Source: Actinernus sp. WN-2022
Lineage: Eukaryota > Cnidaria > Anthozoa > Actiniaria > Actinernidae
Length of the DNA stretch: 64,000 nt
Direction of reading: 5' to 3'
Assembly: GCA_030867875.1 (NCBI GenBank)
Contig: JAOWCC010001751.1
Location: 26,528,369 to 26,592,368 of the forward strand
In this document: piece after piece, positions 45,301 through 54,300 of the stretch
Numbering within the stretch: position 1 is the stretch's first letter
How the letters are laid out: every line of letters starts with the position of its first letter
Notes under the pieces: model-generated
The model's database searches: none
What the model was told of the DNA's origin: nothing
The model's input: the letters and a program-made list of their open reading frames with translations, nothing else
Position numbers and translations under genes: made by a program

Positions 45301-48300
45301 AGCTCTTTGATAATGGAAATATATATCCTTACAAAGCAATCAGTGTTTGAAACTCTCAAGAAACATGAAAACAAGGCTAGTCCGACGTCCTGAATCTCAT
45401 ACAAAACTCTCTAATTTTGAAACTCGGTAACTTCGCAACAATAAGTGCTATGCTCCTTAAATTTTATTTTTGCATGCTCTCTGACGTGGCAGTGCTTATT
45501 TTAGTGCCAACATTTCCTAACAACCCAAGTTTGGTGACACCATTTTTCGAATGGGTCTAACATTTTAAATAATGTTCAGGTCTAGCGCAATGTGGAGAAT
45601 TGCTTTTGAGTTATTGGCATTTCTAATGCAGAAAATAAAACACGAAAGTGAGGCAATATTTTCTCATACAAATCTCTATAATTTCAAATTAACTTCATTG
45701 CTTCTTAGGCTACATCACTCAATTTAGTAATATGCCGACAAATTTCACTGTACATTTGATATACTATCGAAACTTTGGGAATGTGTATTTATGAAAGTGG
45801 TGTATTACATTTAATTATATATGTTGCAGTTATATTTACATCAAGTATCCGAATTAATGCAATGATTTTTTGTGCGGCAATTATTTTACATTACGAGTGT
45901 TGGAATTATGTGTTTTTAGTGGTTTTGCAGCAGTCATTTGGTGAATTCTAACTCGCACGATCTTCTTAACGAGTAATACTCCTGGCATAGGTTCTTATTG
46001 AAAGGTAACCAAGCCTTAGCCTCGCATGGAGGATGGAGTTGACCCTGCACTGATGCAAACCCTCTTTCTATGAATATGGATAGATTGTGATTATCATGCT
46101 AACTTGGATACAAGCCATGGAGGCTGGAGTTGACCCTGCACTGATACACACCCTCTTTCTACGAATATGAATAGATTTTGATTATCATGCTAACTAGATA
46201 CAAGCCATGGAGGATGGAGTTGACCCTGCACTGATGCAAACCCTCTTTCTATGAACATGGATAGTTTTGATTATCATGCTAACTAGATACAAGCCATGGA
46301 GGCTGGAAGTGACCCTGCACTGATACAAACTCTCTTTCTACGAATATGAATAGATTTTGATTATCGTGCTTCAACTCCATCCTCCATGGCTTGTATCCAG
46401 TACCCTGCACTGATACAAACCCTCTTTCTATGCGGAATATGGATAGCTTTTGATTATCATTCTACAAGGTGCATGCCCGGCTCTATTAACTAAACCGACT
46501 CAACTCCAGCCTCTATGTCACCAAAGGCTTGGTTACCTTTCAAAATGGCGGTCAAGAACTACGAATTGTACTATTGATGATTGTTCAGCTGACGTCATTG
46601 TTTACATTTACCCCTCATTAGCATATATGAAACTTCAAGACAAACAAACTAAATCAAATAAACATAAATTGCAAGAGGGTGTCAAACTTAGCAATCACCG
46701 AAAATTTGAGTCAGAGTAATGTTGAATATTTTTTGAGAAAATAACTTATCAAAGCTGAAAAAAATACAAATAATGTATGGCTGTGTGGTAGCTCTTGCCT
46801 TTGGGCATTGCCTTGTAGCCAATGAAATCGCGCGTTCTTAGGATGCTCACGTTATTTATATCGTAAATTAATAGCCGAATAATATTCACTGTCATGCAGG
46901 TCTAATCTACTGTGCTCTGGGAAACGCTCGTCAAGGTAAGGTTCTTTTCAATATCAAAACATAACTCAATACGATACTTACTGCGTTATTTTTCATCTAG
47001 AATTCTTAAACTTTATTAAAAGGAACGATGGATTTGACTTATTAGTCCAGGCATTTTATGGAAAAAAATCGGTCAACCTGTGACTAATTGCAAAAGAAGG
47101 TATTTCAACGGTTTTTTACTCAGAAACATGTCCTCTACAACATATCAAAAGTCCCAGAAAGTCCCAGTAGGGGAAGTTGCTTAAAAAACGGCTTTTATTA
47201 AAACCCCAAAATAGCGCAACATGGAAACGAGGCTGGATGAAGATTATAATCCAAAAACGCATATAAAGGGTCAGATCTATCAAACAGGATCCAAAACTTT
47301 ACCATTCCTTAAATGACATTATGTGTATTGTCAAAAACATTATTTTCATGGATATTTCGTGTTTTTGTGAAATAATCCCATATATATGAAAGTAGAAAAA
47401 ATGGTGGCCCTGATTAAGTTGGAAGGCCGGCTAAGTTTTTCTGAAGTTTTATTTACCCAGAACACCTGCTATATTTTTGCTATCCGTTCTAATAGTGTTT
47501 GGAATTTTACAGGGTATGATAACTTGATCTTGATATCTAAAAAATATATTTAACTCCCCAGACCAGCTGGCGTTCCGGCTGGTCGTACGCTTGTATCCCG
47601 AAGTGTTTATTTTTATTTCACTAAGATATGCTCGCCGCATGTGCTTTTTTTTCTTTTTTGGTGACTGATATGATTTAAATGCTTTATGTTAGGGTTAGGA
47701 AATCAAAACAATTGTAAACAGCTTGGCGGACTCATTCAACATTTTCTTGGCTCTCCACCAAAGCCGCTCACCACCTCATTTTTTATACCCCAAAATTAAG
47801 GGTTATACAATTTTTGGGAGCAAAGTTACAGGTTGCCAAAGTCGCGATTTTTTTACAGACGTTTGTATGGCGGACGTGGAACGTTGCCCGTTGGTCATAC
47901 AAATGTCTGTAAAAAAAATCCAAATTCGCGGTATTATATCTTCGCTCCTGGGGATTTGTCTAGTTTTGAGGTGTTTTTACAGCAGTCATACCGTAAACGG
48001 CTTTTTTTAGAATTCAAAGAAATCGATTACTTGAAAAACCGTGATATGGGCGAATTACTCGCATCAGTCAGACAGAAACACACTGGCACCTTTGTTGTTC
48101 ACGACTCTGATGTCTTCATTTCATTTCGTTTATGAAAACCAGAAACTTTTCGACACTATACTAAAACTGAAAGTCTGTGAATTTTCGTGCGTTGTTTGAG
48201 AAGTTGACAGAAGGTCAAGGTCCTCAAGAACATTCGAGAATGCGTCAACAACAGGCAGTATCTCCTCATAGCAAGAAGCCGCACTGCCGTGCTATTGTTG

Positions 48301-51300
48301 CAGTACATGGAAATGATGACATGCTGCGCTCCTTCAACAGAGCCGAGCGTACAGCCAAGTGGGAGTTCCACCTTGAAGCGCTTTCGAGAATGCTGCCATA
48401 TCTCGCTGCGTCAGGCCACAACCTGTACGTAAAGTGCACTCGGTTATACCTGCAGTCAATAACTGATCTTCAGAGAGATTATCAGAATGTCTACCGCGAC
48501 TTTATTTGTGGCCTTCCCGTCGCGAGGAGAAGTGATAGCTTTTGGGCGGGCTTGTCGACAGATTTCATGATTGAGCAGGTGCTGACGAGGAGCCTGAAGA
48601 CCAGTGGGGTTTGACCTAAGGAAGGGGCTTGACGGAGCAACGACTCATCTGGCTGTTATCCATGCCCGCCATGCAAGAACTGACAGGCGAGGAATTTAAC
48701 TCAGGTGAGCAAAACAAGGACATGACAAAAGCAAGGCAGGCGCGCGATATGAAGGATACGCTCACCACCTGACAGTGATGTAGATGCGGATGTGGCCAGA
48801 GCCATTGGGGAGAAGATATTATCGTTGCTGAATGGAAAGTCTGCTGCTGAGTACACATTAAAGCGCAGTACACAGGCTTGCTTCGAAGTCCTCTGTCAAG
48901 ATCGACAATGACAACGTTCAAGTAAACGAACTGATGTTTCAGCGACTTATCATCGCTTGCAAAACAACTTAGACCCTGAAGCGTTATTCCGCTACGAGCT
49001 GTGCAGCTACCCAACTGGTCTGTTTGATTCCCTGTTGACGCTCAGGCACCCAAAAAACCAGCCCTTGCAGATGCCCTATGGACAAAGCTGTCACCTGCGG
49101 CCAAGACACAATGAGGAGATGTTCAGTGTGTTTTAGATGGCGGAGCTCTTCTCCACCGAATCCCGTTTCCGTGAGGATCTGCAACATACCAATATGTGTG
49201 CGATTTGTATTGCACTTACCTGTCTAGGAAATATGGGAGACCGATCATTGTATTTGACGGGTATGAGGAGATGTCTACTAAGGAATATGATGCAGCAGAG
49301 GCGCGCATCAGGAAAAGTTGGGGGAACCATGCCTTTTCAGAAAGAATGAAAGTCACGCTTAAGAAGGATGACTTCCTTTCTAATCCAAAGAATAAGGAAC
49401 GCCTTATAAACATGCTGAGCCAGGCACTTCAGAAGGCTAACTGTACGACCCATCACGCCAAGAGCGACGCCGATCTTCTTACAGTGAAAACAGCTGTGGA
49501 GATTGCTTGGTTCTTGTTGGAGATGATACCGATTTCCTAGGGCTCTTGTGCTATTATACCCGCGAAGATGGTTGTGACCTCTACTTCAAGCCAGAGCCAA
49601 AGGCAAACATGAAGGGCGCGCGCATCTAGAACATGAAGAAAGTAAAAGAACAGGTGGGTGAGGATGTTTGCAGAAACATCCCATTTCTTCACGCCATAAC
49701 CGGATGGGACACCACCTCCCGCGTGTACGGAATAGGTAAGGCGACGGCCCTGAAGAAATTCCTCAATACCCCGTACTTCAAAGACGCAAGAACAGCCGCA
49801 AGAACAGCCTTGAGTGCTCCCCTGCGTACGGTAAATGCAAAGGCTTCGCATGTACAAATTCTGCGAACCAGCCCATTGACTATAACAGTGACGAGTCTGA
49901 TGAGTAATGTATATAGATATTGTAGCATGGAAGAGGGTCTGAATGGGGTTAACTGACTACTGACAAACGGCCTTAAAAATAACTGACAAATGACGATTTT
50001 TTTACTGACAAATGAAAAATAACTGACAACTGAGAAATTTGGTTTTTGTGGCTCAAACTTTGTAATTTGTTTCTAGTAATGATTTTAATTGACAACTGGA
50101 AAACCCTCACAATCGAAAGTAAGGACATGAGATATTAACTGTCAGATATGTTTTTGTACGCACGGGAAGCCTGTAAATAGATCGTCTTGAGGCTATATTG
50201 AGTTTTTCTCTAAAGCCTTGAGCGATAATGTCATTAGTCAGGGTTTTCAATAACATTTGAAGTAAGTGGCAAAACTTGAAGAGTAGGCGGCGAGCATCGA
50301 GCGCCATTGGCGCAAATATCAAATTTTTGGGGAATTTTTCAATCAAAGTAGGCGGCGATTTCATGTAAAATACCCGGCGAGATTCGCCGGCTGCCGGCTT
50401 CTATTGAAAACCCTGCATTAGTGCTTAGCTTCTTGGTGTAGAACTTTCGTGTCACAAGCGAAAGTAAGAACCTGGAGTTTTAATTAAAAGATTTATTGCT
50501 TTTGTGTTTTGTCTTATCTTTTTTACTAGATGAAAGCTCTGTAGGCGTGTATGAAGAGCATTTTCTTAGTTTTGAGCAAAATGATTCGACTTCTGGCACA
50601 AAATAGCGCAACAAAAGCAACTTCCGGTTTAGAGCCTCGTTTTCATGTTGCAGCAGAGAGCGAGTTAGCAGTGGGCCCGATTTCGAGGTGTTCCGGTGCT
50701 TGGATCGTTTGCGAGTTTTAGTATGTTAATTTAGAGACTAATTCTAACTGGTTGGTGATGATAAAGCTTCTTTTGCAATTAGTCTCAGGTCCAACCATAA
50801 AATGCCTGGACTATATATGAAGTATAAGGTTTTACATTGTTCATCTCCCCTTCGGATGATATTTGTACCTGTTACCATAATTATTATAGACTTCCGGAAT
50901 GAATATTAAGGAATCTTTTTTCCTTTGCCTTGTAGCCGGTGGCGTATCATTCCGAACACAAATAAGCACACTTAAGTACAGATTCCCTAATACAGAAAGT
51001 ACTACAAAGACTAATATCTACATAGTATTCTCTACTATAAAATGTGGTGGAACCATCATCAATATACCAAGCAGGGATCGTGCATTGGGGCATTTCTATC
51101 GGTTAGCGCTCGACTCATCCGGGTCAATGACATTTACGTATCAACTGACAGATGGGAGATTCAATCTTAAGATAACTCCAGGAATCGAGCGCTCATTCTG
51201 TAATGGACACAGACACAGCATATTCTTAAAAAGGTATGACCGAAAGGTGTATTACGTGGTTAACAATGGTAACCCAATTAAACACATCGAGGGAGATATA

Positions 51301-54300
51301 GGGCTTAAGACGACGTTTAGCAAACCAGACAGCATTATTGTCGGGGGATATGGTGAGCAGAAGTTCATTGGCTGCATCTATAATGCTACAGTAGAGCTTC
51401 ACTGGACCAGTATGCCGGTAACTACACTTGACCTAACACAGATGTACATGGACGGCGATGTTTTGGTCAGCAGCAGGGATCTATTGGTGGGAGCATGCGT
51501 CGATGCTAACGCTGGTATGTTAAAGTTCTCCCAAAGTCCTATATTATCCGCAGTCGTGTTCGTTCTCGTCTCGACATTCTTGTGACCGTTATCCTGTGCT
51601 TTAATATTACCACATTTCTTAATAAAAAAATATCGCTTACTGTCGGTCCTCTCACGACTTTCATATTTTAATTTTAACACCTAACAGACTGCCATGTATT
51701 TTTTAAGGTTTAAAGGGGCACTCACAACCCCCAAAAGATAAAATTTCTAACGACGACGAAATCAATTTTCTAGAATAAGCTTGTGTAATCCACTTTAATC
51801 TTTGCCATCCTCTGTCGAAAAAGTTTGAAAATTATATCAGGACATTCACATGGTATCTCAGGATGTTATATACTTTTGTATTTTTGTGGTTTTTAACTAA
51901 GCGCAAATTAGAATCCACGCTTTCTTTTAATGACCTTAAAAATAAAATTATACTATTACTTTTTTCACCCACAGAATGTCGAGAGTCAAATACAAAGTTA
52001 AGGTTGGTCAATCTTAATGGCGCCATCGCAAATCCAATCCCAGGCTGGTTATCACGCAACGTCATGGTATGCTCATGGGTGATTGTTGCGCCAGAAGGCT
52101 ACCGTGTCAAACTAAAATTACGTCTCTTTCGCATCAATGATTCCAACTCGTGTTCCCATAACTATGTCGAGGTTATGGATGGTAGTAAAATAGACTCGCC
52201 GATGAAGATTAGATACTGTAATCCCGTCGTTAAATCACCGTGGAATGTGCCAATGTACTCTGTTGGACGCTATCTCACCGTCGTGCTTCGAAAACGCCCA
52301 AACGACGTTATAGAATTTGTTGCAACGTACAGAACTGCAAATCTTAGCGAAGGTATACATAAACCCACACCGCGGCAAAACGTTAGGCGCATGCGTATTT
52401 GCTATTCCTTGTCGGCGCGCGGCCGCACCCAGTTTCCCCGCGAAAACCGAAATGAAACAATAGGCACATACCAGTGATTTTAAAATTTCTGCTTAAAAGT
52501 ATCCATTTGTGAACTGTTTTCTCAAAAAATAAGAAAACTACTTAAAAGCTAAGCCTAAGACTTTAACAGGTTGAAGTTTTCTTAATTTGTAATTCACTGT
52601 GAGTTTACAAAGTTATAAAAATATTTACTAAAAAAGTTGAAACTCTCGGTAATTTGTATTTGATAGCAGAGCCTTCGTTCCTTTGGCCAGCGGAGCATAC
52701 CGTTTTGCCGCGGTGCAACATAGACTCATTGCACTGAAATGACGTCCAATTTGAATAAAAAACGCTTTTGTGTGGCAACGTTGAACGCGAGGCTAAAGTC
52801 TTCAGGACAGTAACTATTTAAGCTGGACACCATTTATGCAATGGGTCTATATGTAACTGAAAAATTGTGAAATATCAGGATAGGTTTTAAGCCAGTCACT
52901 GCACCACATCCCACCTATGCTTCACAGCTTTTATACATCTTATAGATTTCTAGATGGATTTCTAGATGGAACCTAAGCTGGGAATATAATTTTATATTTT
53001 CCTAACGAGAATCTATAGACCCATTCGAAAAATGGCTGCCGCTAATTTGCATAATATTGATATTCAATATTTTCTGAAGAATTAACTAGCCTATATGAAA
53101 GAGCGAGTTCATGTTAGCAACATGTAGCTCTTTGATAACAGAAGAATATATCCTTACAAAGCAATCAACGTTTGAAACTCTGAAGAAACATGAAAACGAG
53201 GCTAGTCAGTCCTGACGTCCTGAATCTCATACAAAACTCTCTTATTTTGAACCTCGGTAACTTCGCAACACTTGGTGCTATGCTCCTTAAATTTTACAAA
53301 CGTACTCATTTCTGCATGCTCTCTGAAGTGACAGTGTTTATTTTAGTACCAACATTTCATTACAACCAAAGCTTGGTGACACCATTTTTCGAATGGGTCT
53401 ATGCTAAACAATTATTTAGCTACCAAAGAGGCGGAAACAGCCGTCTGTGGCTGCTTCTTGCTCAGGCAGTTTTTTAAACTCATTTTTGTTGTTGTTGATC
53501 TGAGATATACATGGTTATCATTCTGCCCTATACCTGCACTAAACGATATACGACACATATTGGTAAGTCTTCTGTTTCACCCAAATCCCCTCCAATTCCT
53601 CTAAAATTTTACAACGTATTGTAGCTGTTCCCCATCTATACTGTAAACTACAGGTCCCTGTCCAGTCCGCGCTGAGCTCAAGGGAAATACAGGTAGATTT
53701 TCAACTCCGGATTTCCCGTACAACCATGGCAACAGACACCTCTGTTCGTGGATTATCTCCGTTCCACGTGACATGCACGTGCTCGTCACATTCGACTCTA
53801 GGGACTTCAATTTGAACGGTTGCTCTAACTGCGCATGTGATTACATGGAGATCAGGAAGAAGGAGGATGGACGAAACGTTCCTTACGAGAGGTACTGTGG
53901 GGAAATTGCGCCCTCTCCAATTTACCACCCTGGTCACAGATTAACGGTTGCTTTTGTGAGCGATTCTAAAGAAAATCGGCAAGGTTTTAGAGCAACGTAC
54001 AAGGCTATTGGATCCTTAAAGGGTAGGTAGAATGATCAGCAAAAAAATACTCTATGCTGCATGGTTTGCAATCAATCCCCAGAGATTAAGATAACACTGA
54101 AAGGCATGGCGGTCATGTTGGTTGATGTAAACGTTCAACCAATATGGCGGCGATGACGTCATGTAAAAACGAGTAATTGCATGCAAAACGGTAAAGCATC
54201 CTTATTTAACGTCGGTAACTCGTGACAGTCAGGTGAAACTGATAAACTTGAGAACGACGCGGTGGGACTTACGGTTTTACGTCCTTGTCCGAGAAGACGC

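Noticed and set aside
48616..49857. Minus-strand frames over the PIN/FEN-like pseudogene
   Set aside because: They are antisense shadows; the conserved blocks read on the plus strand.
50899..50938. Alternative gene B start (MNIKESFFLCLVAGG)
   Set aside because: It lies within the pyrimidine tract of a good acceptor, and the spliced exons 1 and 2 give a better signal peptide. It remains possible only if a downstream promoter exists.
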